From assembly GCF_012275515.1 (NCBI RefSeq), contig NZ_JAAZQL010000003.1, positions 730,611 to 794,610 on the forward strand: a stretch of DNA of 64,000 bases, given 5' to 3'. The DNA comes from Novosphingobium sp. SG707. GTDB lineage: Bacteria > Pseudomonadota > Alphaproteobacteria > Sphingomonadales > Sphingomonadaceae. The notes beneath the pieces are model-generated. The model saw only the letters and a program-made list of their open reading frames with translations, had not been told where the DNA came from and made no database searches. The position numbers were made by a program, and so were the translations under genes. Shown here in pieces: positions 26,972 through 35,426 of the stretch. Each line of letters begins with the position of its first letter. Position 1 is the stretch's first letter.

Positions 26972-28068
26972 CCTAGTTTGAGCGACCGCGCCGCCGAATA
27001 GAATTCCTTCCACACGCCGGACCGCCCGGCGCGCTCTTTGACTATGTGATCGATGTAGGCGCGCAAGCGTTTGCCGTCTTCGGGCGAGTCCTTGAGCACC
27101 ACGCCTTGGATCTGACGCGCGACATGCACACCGGACAGCCGCCCATCGTCGAGATAGGCTGCCTCCAGCGCGGCGGCATGGAGCACGTTGACTGCCTCTG
27201 CGGTCGACATCACCGCATCGGGCCGGTTCAGGTTCACCCCTTCCGCCGTGCGCCCGGTGCGCAGGTCCTGGAACGTGCGCACGAGGAGATCGGCCACGTC
27301 GCGTTCCCCGCGCACGAGGACCCCGGCCGGCTCCAGCCGTTCGGCAAGCTGCTTCAGTACCAGCTCGCGCTCGAAATCGGGATCGCTGATCGGGTGTACC
27401 GTCTCGAAATTGAAGCGTCGCTTGAGCGCGCTGGAAATTTCGTGGACGCCGCGGTCGCGCAAGTTGGCAGTGGCGATCACGTTGAAGCCGGGCGCGGCCA
27501 TGGCCACCGCATCAGGGCCAAGTTCGGGCAGGGCCAGTGCCTTTTCCGAAAGGATCGAGATCAGCGCGTCCTGCACTTCGGGCGGGCAACGCGTAATCTC
27601 CTCGAAGCGCACGATCCGCCCGCTGCGCATCGCATTGAGCACAGGGGAAGGTACCAGCGCGCGTTCGCTCGGTCCCTCGGCGAGCAGCAGGGCATAGTTC
27701 CAGCCATAGCGGATATGGTCCTCGGTCGTGCCCGCCGACCCCTGCACCACCAGCGCCGAGGTACCGCAGACCGCGGCGGCGAGCAGTTCTGAGAGGAGCG
27801 ACTTGGCCGTCCCCGGTTCACCCACCAGCATGAGCCCCTGCTGGCTCATCAGGCTGACGATGGCGCGATCGGCGAGCGGGTCATCGCCATAGAACTTGCG
27901 CGTGATGTTCAGCTTCGCATCGCCGAGCAGGAACTTGCGCACCGCGCGCGGCGAAAGCCGCCAACCGGCCGGACGCGGGCTGGCGGCATCGTCCGCCTCC
28001 AGCCGGGCAAGCTCGGCTGCATAGCGGTGCTCGGCCGGTCTGCGGATCGCCTTGGTCTGCTCGCTCAT
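26968..28068 (-). CDS. MoxR-family AAA+ ATPase (YehL-like)
   Basis: 366 residues from ATG 28068, which overlaps the DUF4132 stop as ATGA; an upstream start at 28089 lies within that gene. Walker A is GEPGTAKS (about residue 83), Walker B/sensor region lies in VRFEEITRCPPEVQDALISILSE, followed by sensor 1 in IATANLRDRG. MoxR ATPases form ring oligomers that remodel or insert cofactors into partner proteins, usually with a VWA protein; the VWA gene is two genes downstream. The protein being remodelled is not evident. Confidence 0.88.
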   Translation of the reverse strand: MSEQTKAIRRPAEHRYAAELARLEADDAASPRPAGWRLSPRAVRKFLLGDAKLNITRKFYGDDPLADRAIVSLMSQQGLMLVGEPGTAKSLLSELLAAAVCGTSALVVQGSAGTTEDHIRYGWNYALLLAEGPSERALVPSPVLNAMRSGRIVRFEEITRCPPEVQDALISILSEKALALPELGPDAVAMAAPGFNVIATANLRDRGVHEISSALKRRFNFETVHPISDPDFERELVLKQLAERLEPAGVLVRGERDVADLLVRTFQDLRTGRTAEGVNLNRPDAVMSTAEAVNVLHAAALEAAYLDDGRLSGVHVARQIQGVVLKDSPEDGKRLRAYIDHIVKERAGRSGVWKEFYSAARSLKLG

Positions 28069-31000
28069 GCGTAGGCCTTCTTTTTCCACTCGATATCGAA
28101 GCCGGTGCCCTTGGCCGCGAAGTCATAATAGTCGCGCCAGCATTCGGCGAGCACCGCTGGCGGCACATCACGCAACACCATAGCCGTGCCGCCGGAGCCA
28201 GATCCGCGCAGCTTACGGAAATGCAGGGATTGCAGTGCCGAGGGGCGGTTCTCTTCGGGGAGCGGACTGCCGGTGAACTCGATCTCTACCTGCAGCCCCG
28301 CCTCCCGATAGGTCTTCTCGTAAGTGAGGAACCAGCCTCCGTCCTGCGCCGGGCCGCGTTGCCAGCCGAGCTTGGTCGCGACGCCGCGCAGCTTGAACGT
28401 CTCGATCATCCATCCCTCACGGTCATTGATCGATCGATTGCCAAAATCTGCGGGATCAAGCTGCGGCAGATCGCGGCCCAACTGGTCAAACGGCGACTGC
28501 ACCGCATAGTCCCCCAGATGCCGGCGCCAAGCCTCGATGGTGGCGGCGTCGAGCAGCGAGGAATGGACGAGGCGGATCTCGGCAAAGGCCGCTATATCAA
28601 CGTCACCGTCCTCGGCATCGGTGTAGCTGCCATCACCGAGTGGGCGGAACAGCGCCAACGGTTGCGTGTCGTCGGCATAGCCCCGCCACACCAGCCGGGC
28701 AGCGATGCGCCCGACGAGGGGATGGCCCGCCACGAAGCTTTCCCAATCCTCGCGCGGCCAATTGCGCTGCAGACACATCGCCTCCTTCAGGCGCTCGGTC
28801 TGCGCAGCGAAGACCTGCTTGGTTTCCTTGCGCGCGTTCGAAAGCAGCTTCTTCGCCGCCTCGACCAATGGGCGCTCCTCGTCAATCCGGGGACCGGGCA
28901 ACGCCTTCACTTCGCGGCCATCGGCGTTGAACAGCACCAGCGCATCCTGCTCGTCGAGCCGTGCGACATAGGCCCGCCCTTCGCCGCAATCGAGCTCCAG
29001 CACGCCATCGGCATCGAAGCCGGCGGTGGGCACCGTGCGATCAGCCAGCTGCGCTGCCGACCAGCCATTCTGATCGGCAATCGCATCGATCAGCGCCCCG
29101 GCATAGGCCTGCACGCTCTTCTGCTTGGAGCGATTGGCGGCGGCGAGCACGACCTGCAACGCAGCACTGCTGCCATTTGCTGCCAGTGCTTCGAGCAGTG
29201 CCTTGGACTGCGCGACGCGCGCGCCATGATTTTTTAGGAAAGCGCGCGCACGCTGCGCTGCATCGACCCCGTTCACCCGTACGCAGAGCGCAAGGATCCC
29301 CTTGCTGTCTATCGCGCTGCCCAGGTACTGCCCGGCCTTGCTAGCCTTTAGTCGCGCGAAGACCACATCGCGGTCGGTAGGAAAGTAGTCGGCGCTTTGC
29401 GGCCAACGCTTGGCATTGGCGATATTGCTCTGCAACACTGCTGCGACGTTCGCGGCGGCATAGGCGTTGGCTTCCTCATCGCTCGGCGTCCGCGTATCCT
29501 CGTCAATCCATGAGGTCAGGACCATCCAGCCAAGCTTGTGCGCGTCACCAGGCACGAGCCGAGCCAGCCAGAGCGACATCAGCGCGTTTCCGCCGGGCTG
29601 CTTGAGCTTGCCGGCCAGCATAACCCACCAGCGCGGCAGCATGGGATCGACCGGATCGCCGTTCTCCCACGTCAACTGCGGTAGCCGGTCGAACTGAAAC
29701 CAGTCGAGCGCCTTGATCTTGAGCTTGGCGAGCCCGGCGCGCGCCTCCTTGAGCATCGTATCCTGCGCGAAGAACACAGTGACGTCCTCACCCAGCCGTT
29801 CGAGCGAGGAAATCATCGCCGCGCGGACAAGATCGCTCTTCTCCTTGGCCAGCGCGCGGCGGATCGCCGGCACTTCGCCGCGCTCGCCGCGCCGGGCGAG
29901 CCAATCCGCCGCCAGCGCCCGCACGTCCTGCCGTCCATCCTCCAGCTGCCGCGCGATGGCATCGCCCAGTCCCGGAGTGCCGGCAAGCAGCGCGCGCGCG
30001 GGTGTGCGGACATGGCTCGAAGTCTCGTTCGCGAGAATTAACAGGCGCGAGCGGTAGCGCACGGGTAGCTTGGGAAAATGCCCGAGCATTTCGAGTCCCG
30101 CAGTGACCCGCATCGCGCTGCTGCCCGATTGCGGCGCCATCCCCAGCGCTTCGTCGAGCATGGCCAGCCGATCAACAAGCAGTGGCCAAAGCTCGAGGTC
30201 CCAGTCGGGTTGCGCGGCGTACCAACGCTGGGTCAGCAAATCGCGGACGAACTCGTTGCCGCCGTTCGCGATCCACATCTCATAAAGCGTGCGGATATCG
30301 AGGCCCGCCGCCAGCCTCCGCTGGATGGCGCCACCCGCGGGGCCGGCCCAGCCGTTAAAGAGGTTGAAGAAGTGACGGTTTGACGCCCCAAGCGCAAAAC
30401 GCACGAGATGGTAGGTTGATACGCGAGGGTCATCGAAGAACTGGTCGACAGCAGGGTGACGGAACTGTTGGCAATTTAGCCAGCCCACCGCGCTCTGGTT
30501 TGTGCTGATGAGGTAGGTGCTTTCTGCCAGCACGGCGATACGTTCGAGCGCGCCGCGATTGACGACAGAAAAGCTTTTCGACCAGTGCCACCGCACCACC
30601 TCGGCCTCTTTCTTGCCGACAATCAGCATACGGTTGAACTCTTCCGCCGCCGGCGCAAGAATTTCAAACACGCCGCGGTCGAAGGGCGTAGCCTCATGGG
30701 CAGGCGCGGCAGACGGTAGCGCGACCCATGTACCGTCGACAGCGTTATAGCCTTCCGCGCCATCCGGCCGGAGCGGCGAAACCTGCCCAGCATCGCCGGG
30801 CGGGGACGCACCCCCGGCGCTACGCTGGAACGCCGCGACCACCTTGGCCGATGTCTCGCCCTCCCGCAGGCGCTCCAGTGTCGGCGCGGCAAGCTCGCCC
30901 AGCGTAAGCGCGGCGACTTCAACCAGTTCGGCCCGCGCACCCGGTGCTCCCGTGGCGAAACGCTCGCTGATGCAAGTGGCCAGCGCCGCGCCGTCGGTGC

Positions 31001-31757
31001 CTGTAAGAGCCTGCCGCGCGGCGGTGCGCACCTTCTTGGACGAACCAATCGCCGCTTCCAACAGCACGGCGAGATAGGGCGCCTGCTGCGCAAAGCGGCC
31101 GATGCTGGCGATCACTTCGGCTCGCACATCGACGCTCAGATCCGCCATGGCGGCGCTGACGGCTTCGGTCCGGTCGCGCAGAAAAGCCTCGGTGCCCATA
31201 AAGCGGTCCACCGAATTGTTGGAGCCATACTGCGCGGCATCGCGACAGAAAACGATATCGAGCACCGCGCCGAAGCCGAGCTCTCCATGAGCGACAAGTT
31301 CCTCCAGCGTTTCGACCGGCTGGTTCTTGCGCCCATGGCCCAGCCACAGCGTCACAACATGGCGCAGCCAGTCCGGTGATTTCTTCGTTCCAAAATAGCT
31401 CCAATCATATGTGATCGGATCAAGTGCGGCGAGAACCTCGCCCAGCCGCATCATCTGGTCCACCCGCCAATCCGCAAGCACCGTGAACAGGGCGTTTTCG
31501 TCCCTCACTGGATAGACCCGGTGGCGAGTACGCCATGCCTGCTGCACCGCATTGCCGTTTAGCTTGAGCACCAGCGAGGCGTGCCCCCCGGCGCAGACAT
31601 GGGCGGCGATTTGCTGAGGGAGGCCGCGCTCCTGCGTGGAGAGGGCGGAGAAATGCTGCTCGACCTTGGAGATCGGTGCGCGGCCAGTTCCTTCGCCCGA
31701 TGCAGAATAGACTAGACCAAGCGAAGTCTTGAAGCGGTCCCAGATCCCCAATGCCAC
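28065..31757 (-). CDS. DUF4132 / HEAT-repeat protein (YehI/MolR-like)
   Basis: About 1230 residues. I favour the GTG at 31757 because it is preceded by a GGGGGGAAG ribosome-binding sequence; the frame continues to 31823. The N-terminal and central parts have HEAT-like helical repeats (DVRAEVIASIGRFAQQAPYLAVLL, VRTPARALLAGTPGLGDAIARQL, DVRALAADWLARRG). The C-terminal 250 residues form the DUF4132 domain ending in WRDYYDFAAKGTGFDIEW. Large scaffolds of this type head the yeh-like operon. A run of seven A next to seven C near the start (31764-31780) makes this region prone to sequencing or replication slippage. Confidence 0.83.
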   Translation of the reverse strand: MALGIWDRFKTSLGLVYSASGEGTGRAPISKVEQHFSALSTQERGLPQQIAAHVCAGGHASLVLKLNGNAVQQAWRTRHRVYPVRDENALFTVLADWRVDQMMRLGEVLAALDPITYDWSYFGTKKSPDWLRHVVTLWLGHGRKNQPVETLEELVAHGELGFGAVLDIVFCRDAAQYGSNNSVDRFMGTEAFLRDRTEAVSAAMADLSVDVRAEVIASIGRFAQQAPYLAVLLEAAIGSSKKVRTAARQALTGTDGAALATCISERFATGAPGARAELVEVAALTLGELAAPTLERLREGETSAKVVAAFQRSAGGASPPGDAGQVSPLRPDGAEGYNAVDGTWVALPSAAPAHEATPFDRGVFEILAPAAEEFNRMLIVGKKEAEVVRWHWSKSFSVVNRGALERIAVLAESTYLISTNQSAVGWLNCQQFRHPAVDQFFDDPRVSTYHLVRFALGASNRHFFNLFNGWAGPAGGAIQRRLAAGLDIRTLYEMWIANGGNEFVRDLLTQRWYAAQPDWDLELWPLLVDRLAMLDEALGMAPQSGSSAMRVTAGLEMLGHFPKLPVRYRSRLLILANETSSHVRTPARALLAGTPGLGDAIARQLEDGRQDVRALAADWLARRGERGEVPAIRRALAKEKSDLVRAAMISSLERLGEDVTVFFAQDTMLKEARAGLAKLKIKALDWFQFDRLPQLTWENGDPVDPMLPRWWVMLAGKLKQPGGNALMSLWLARLVPGDAHKLGWMVLTSWIDEDTRTPSDEEANAYAAANVAAVLQSNIANAKRWPQSADYFPTDRDVVFARLKASKAGQYLGSAIDSKGILALCVRVNGVDAAQRARAFLKNHGARVAQSKALLEALAANGSSAALQVVLAAANRSKQKSVQAYAGALIDAIADQNGWSAAQLADRTVPTAGFDADGVLELDCGEGRAYVARLDEQDALVLFNADGREVKALPGPRIDEERPLVEAAKKLLSNARKETKQVFAAQTERLKEAMCLQRNWPREDWESFVAGHPLVGRIAARLVWRGYADDTQPLALFRPLGDGSYTDAEDGDVDIAAFAEIRLVHSSLLDAATIEAWRRHLGDYAVQSPFDQLGRDLPQLDPADFGNRSINDREGWMIETFKLRGVATKLGWQRGPAQDGGWFLTYEKTYREAGLQVEIEFTGSPLPEENRPSALQSLHFRKLRGSGSGGTAMVLRDVPPAVLAECWRDYYDFAAKGTGFDIEWKKKAYA

Positions 31758-31823
31758 GGCTTCCCCCCCAAAAAAACCCTTTTGCATAATGCCGCAATAG
31801 AGCGGGTGCCAAACAAAATCCAA

Positions 31824-32089
31824 CCGATCCAGATGGTTTGCAGCGTCCGAGCGGTCACGATCACTTTTCGCGATACACGTGCCTGCGTCAAGCGATCATC
31901 ATCTGGCGCTTCTGCATATTTTCTGTACTAAGATCCTGATCCGGATCTTCTGCGGGGCGGTTTGGCGGGGCATATGTGCGCTGGTTTCATCGCGATCCTG
32001 TTACGATGTCATGGCATCGCAGTCGCGATCCCCCCTCAAGCTGGCTCTTTGCAGCACGGCCCTTGCCGCATCCGGCAACCCCCGCAATC
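31824..32089. other. Intergenic region upstream of the DUF4132 operon
   Basis: 266 bases that should carry the promoter of the five-gene leftward operon. It is relatively AT-rich around 31860-31950. I cannot name a -10/-35 pair with confidence and see no gene. Confidence 0.3.
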
Positions 32090-32560
32090 ACCGAGAGATA
32101 GGCACTGGCGGTAGCATCAGGTTGCCGCCGCCTCGCTCCCTACCCTTGAGGGTCGCGAGCGGGATACAGTAAGCGCCGGCAGAGGCCTGTCGCGACAGGT
32201 CCAATTCCACGCGGATTGCGCGGACATCGGGCACCTCGATGGCGTGGAGACGTGCCGATCTCCTGGCTCCGCGCGCCGGTTTAGAGCAGCAAGCGAACAA
32301 TCGCGACCTGCGCGGGGTGGTATCCTTTGCCTCGATGAGCGCCAGACTAAGCCGTCGATATTCCTGCGGGCTCAGAAACGGCTCCATCGACTTGCGCTTG
32401 AAGCGTGGCGTTCCCAGGCAGGGATTGCTCCTCTTGCGCAGATACCCAGCGCTTCAGCATATTTCAGCATCGCCGTCAGCACGCGGTTGAACTTCGGCTG
32501 CTTCCCTTCCGTGCCATCATCCCGCCAGCGGATGATGGCCGACTGGGAGATGATGTCGAG
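32090..32560 (-). pseudogene. Degraded tyrosine recombinase (phage-type integrase)
   Basis: Reading leftward and switching frames gives FNRVLTAMLKYAEALGI, then NPCLGTPRFKRKSMEPFLSP and EYRRLSLALIEAKD, then AQVAIVRLLL-stop-TGARSQEI. This is the core-binding to catalytic-domain order of site-specific tyrosine recombinases (NPC-x-G, FLS-x-EY-x-RL, RLLLLTGAR-x-EI). The first catalytic Arg (TGAR) survives in sequence, but it follows a stop codon and a frameshift, and no C-terminal R/H/Y box is visible. It lies next to the yeh-like operon, opposite the lysis relics. Confidence 0.5.
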
Positions 32561-32796
32561 GCGGATGCCCGCCGAACTGGCGCGGCCTTTGCCTGCTTCC
32601 TTATGGAAAGCCCAGGAGGGCTATGTCGCTCCGGCAGGCGGTGCCGTTTGCTCTGCCGTAGGGGGGAGAGCCTTTGATCCGATAACGGTTTCAGAGAAAC
32701 GTCCAGCTGCAGCAGAATGAGCTGAGAAGGGGCTGCAGCTCTTGCGAGCAAAAAGCAGCCCCCGCGGTTATAAAATCTGCAGTTGGTTGGAGAATG

Positions 32797-33054
32797 TCAG
32801 GAAGGGCTGCTCGGATGCGAGTGCCCGCCCCGATGCTCATGTGCCCATTCCCGTACCAGCTCGCCGTAATTCCGCTCTTGGTGATGCCAGGAATTCGAAA
32901 ATGCAGGAGATTTTCCGTTTGACCCGAGATGTGAATTCAAATGGATCGGGGTGGGTCTCCGCTCTTCTGATTCCACCTTGGCAAAGGCTACATTATTTAG
33001 GCACAAAGTGCCCGTCATCGTGAGCACGACGCAGGCAGATTTTAAAAGGTTCAC
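32797..33054 (-). CDS. Small predicted secreted protein
   Basis: About 85 residues from a GTG at 33054, with AAGGGG seven bases upstream. The N-terminus has a signal peptide (LLKSACVVLTMTGTLCL, cleavage plausible after VAFA) followed by a polar, His-rich mature part (NSWHHQERNYGELVREWAHEH). A longer frame reaches 33120. No family recognised; the signal peptide is the main support. Confidence 0.4.
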   Translation of the reverse strand: MNLLKSACVVLTMTGTLCLNNVAFAKVESEERRPTPIHLNSHLGSNGKSPAFSNSWHHQERNYGELVREWAHEHRGGHSHPSSPS

Positions 33055-33060
33055 GACCAT

Positions 33061-33638
33061 TCCCCTTAAATTTATGGAATAAAAGTAGAAACATAAAATT
33101 AAGAGGGGCTTTTTATGCATGGCAAAGATACTTGGTATTTAATTTTTAACCATGACGAAGGGCTGTTGCGGTTGGAAGGGTATCGACCGTATCAGTCCGC
33201 TCGGGCACGCCGGTCAGGCGGCTTAATTCTCTCGGGGAATGGCCTGAGAAAAAGCCCAAGGGCGCGCAGCGCTTCGATGTCTCCTCTCCCGGCAAGCCGC
33301 TCGAAAAGGCAGGCGCATCAGACATGGAGGCTCTGTCCGGCGGTCGCCGGCGGTGAGGATAGCTTGAGTGCAGACGAGGCAGTTCGTGCGGCGGGAACGA
33401 AAGCGCCGGGCAAGCTGCAGGCTTGGATGCAACCGGCGAGCCAATTCTTGGTATGCCCTGACTGACGATGGTTAAGGCGCCGACCGACCCCAGCATGCTC
33501 AATATTCAAACAGGGCAAGTGCAGCTCACTGCCCGCCCTGACAGGTGGGCGGTCAAATTAGCGGAGGAAAGGCAAGGGGAATTGGGATGAGGTGAGGGGG
33601 ATGGAGCCCTTGCCTCGGTAATCCCAAGGAGACGGCAG
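33061..33638. other. Intergenic region before DUF932 gene
   Basis: 578 bases without a supported gene; frames in both directions here are short and unrelated to known proteins. A GCCCGCC/GGTGGGC near-palindrome occurs around 33531-33551, and a purine-rich leader (GAGGTGAGGGGGATGG) precedes the DUF932 start. Confidence 0.3.
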
Positions 33639-34835
33639 ATGACTTCTCTTGCCCCTGTGATCGAAACTTCCTCTCAGGCTGTGCCCTGGCGCATTGATGT
33701 CAGCCGCGGTCAGCGCGTGAGCCGGGTTTCCTCCGAATGGTTCTCGCGTCCTGACGATGAGAAATTCCTCTCGCTCACCGACCTCGATGCCAGTGTTCGC
33801 GCTCGAGCAGACAAAGCTTCCACCCGCATCGTGGAAAGCCGCAGCCTTCGCGTTGAGGCCCGCAGCGACAATGCCGAAAGGCTGATGCTCCTTGCCCCGG
33901 GCGATGATCACCCCATTGCTCCGACCAACTGGTCCTTCGGCCAGCTCTCCAGTCTGGTCGGGGCGCCGGCTTCCTATCTGCGCAACCTGCCCGCAGCCCT
34001 AGCCGGGATCAATCTCCAGCATGGCCTGATCCACCATCGCGGCGAACAGGTCAAACTCCTCCAGACCGAGGATGGTCGCACCGAACTGCGCGCCGCGACG
34101 GGCGCCGAATATGGCCGGATCTGGGACCACGAACTCGTTGCGGCGGTGATGAATTTTGCAGGAGACGGCACCGGTGATACGCGCTGGAAAGTCCCGGGGA
34201 CCATTGACTGGTCCAACATGCGCTACAATCCCAATGTCGATATCACCAGGGAAACGACCACGCTCTATGCGTCCGATCGCGACGTGTTCCTGTTCCTGGT
34301 CGATGATCGCAACCCGATTGTCGCGGGCCATCTGCCCAATGGCGAGCCGGATATCTATTTCAGGGGATTTTATTGCTGGAACTCGGAAGTGGGTTCCAAA
34401 ACGCTCGGGATTGCCACCTTTTACCTGCGCGGGGTCTGCGCCAACAGATGCTTGTGGGGCGTGGAAAATTTCGACGAGGTCAATATCCGCCACTCGAAAT
34501 TCGCCGCTGCGCGCTTCGCCCATCAGGCCGCCCCCGCGCTTGAGCATTTTGCCGAAAGCTCGCCCTCGCATTTTATCACCGGCATCAAGGCGGCGCGCGA
34601 ACGCATCGTCGCCCGCAAGGACGAGGATCGCGAGGATTTCCTGAGGAAGCGCGGCTTCTCCAAAACCGATACCGCAAAGATCATCGAGACCGTGCTGGTC
34701 GAGGAAGGTCATCCGCCCGCATCGCTCTATGATTTCGTGCAGGGCATCACGGCCCACGCACGCAGCAAGCCGCATCAGGAAGCCCGCCTCGAACTCGAAG
34801 GCAAGGCCCGAAAGCTCCTCGAAAAGGCGCTCTGA
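33639..34835 (+). CDS. DUF932 family protein
   Basis: 398 residues; start supported by AAGGAG. The body carries the DUF932 pattern (WSFGQLSSLVGAPASYLRNLP near residue 100, GAEYGRIWDHELV near 155, YFRGFYCWNSEVGSKTLGIATFYLRGVCANRCLWG near 240-275). DUF932 proteins are typical of plasmids and phages and resemble phage/plasmid-like protein TIGR03299; their activity is not established. It is followed after a hairpin terminator by a 70-codon gene. Confidence 0.82.
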   Translation: MTSLAPVIETSSQAVPWRIDVSRGQRVSRVSSEWFSRPDDEKFLSLTDLDASVRARADKASTRIVESRSLRVEARSDNAERLMLLAPGDDHPIAPTNWSFGQLSSLVGAPASYLRNLPAALAGINLQHGLIHHRGEQVKLLQTEDGRTELRAATGAEYGRIWDHELVAAVMNFAGDGTGDTRWKVPGTIDWSNMRYNPNVDITRETTTLYASDRDVFLFLVDDRNPIVAGHLPNGEPDIYFRGFYCWNSEVGSKTLGIATFYLRGVCANRCLWGVENFDEVNIRHSKFAAARFAHQAAPALEHFAESSPSHFITGIKAARERIVARKDEDREDFLRKRGFSKTDTAKIIETVLVEEGHPPASLYDFVQGITAHARSKPHQEARLELEGKARKLLEKAL

Positions 34836-34876
34836 GCGGCGCGGGCTAGCCCGCTCTCTCCTCATCCAGCTCTTTA

Positions 34877-34909
34877 GGCGGCTCCGGCTCAGTGCCGCTG
34901 CCGCCTTTC
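34877..34909 (+). terminator. Hairpin terminator after the DUF932 gene
   Basis: GGCGGC at 34877-34882 pairs with GCCGCC at 34900-34905, with an inner GGC/GCC extension, followed by TTTCT. A second short palindrome (GCGGGC TA GCCCGC) lies just upstream, around 34842-34855. Confidence 0.5.
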
Positions 34910-34933
34910 TCTTGCCCGCGAAGGATATCAGCC

Positions 34934-35146
34934 ATGCGCGAGAATATTGTGCCTGCCCTGCAGGCGTTTCAGGTCGAGGTCGCCTTTTTCAGCGGCGATG
35001 AACGCTACGCCAGCGAAACCTACAAGGTCGAGGCGGCCAACTGGTACAGCGCCGAACAGGCCGCCCTCGAGATGTCGGGGGCCAGTGCTTATGACGACCC
35101 CCGCGTGCCCGATCTGCGCCGCGAGGCCTGCGCCCGCGCCTGCTGA
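34934..35146 (+). CDS. 70-residue plasmid-type hypothetical protein
   Basis: From ATG 34934 preceded by GAAGGA; the longer frame from 34892 runs through the terminator and is rejected. It reads FQVEVAFFSGDERYASETYKVEA then NWYSAEQAALEMS and RREACARAC. Small proteins like this follow DUF932 genes on sphingomonad plasmids. Function unknown. Confidence 0.6.
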   Translation: MRENIVPALQAFQVEVAFFSGDERYASETYKVEAANWYSAEQAALEMSGASAYDDPRVPDLRREACARAC

Positions 35147-35156
35147 GACCGGGCGT

Positions 35157-35336
35157 TTAAATCACGCAGGCGGCGGCATGAGGCCGTACGGCGGTGATGA
35201 AGCTGCCCTCGCCATTGAGCTCAACGATGGGCAGGGAGGCGGTTTCACCATGATAAACATGGAGCAGACGCAACTGCAGACCGCCGTGAATGGCCGCAAA
35301 TATGTCCTTGGCATCGAGGACAGTCCGTCTGCGGAT
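35157..35336 (-). other. Intergenic region with a start-less leftward reading frame
   Basis: The gap 35147-35426 has no complete gene, but leftward from about 35336 a frame reads TVLDAKDIFAAIHGGLQLRLLH, then ETASLPIVELNGEGSFITAV and stops at 35157. It lacks a Met start and is cut by an upstream TGA. Its composition looks coding, so it may be the tail of a lost gene. Confidence 0.3.
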
Positions 35337-35426
35337 CGGTCAATTTGTTAGCGCATCCTGAAATCTACCCTTCAAATAGTTAGGGAGTTTTCCATATAAT
35401 TAACCATCAATCCGCTATTTTCGGCG

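Noticed and set aside
28221..29237. 338-codon rightward open frame
   Set aside because: Antisense to the DUF4132 gene, which has clear domain content.
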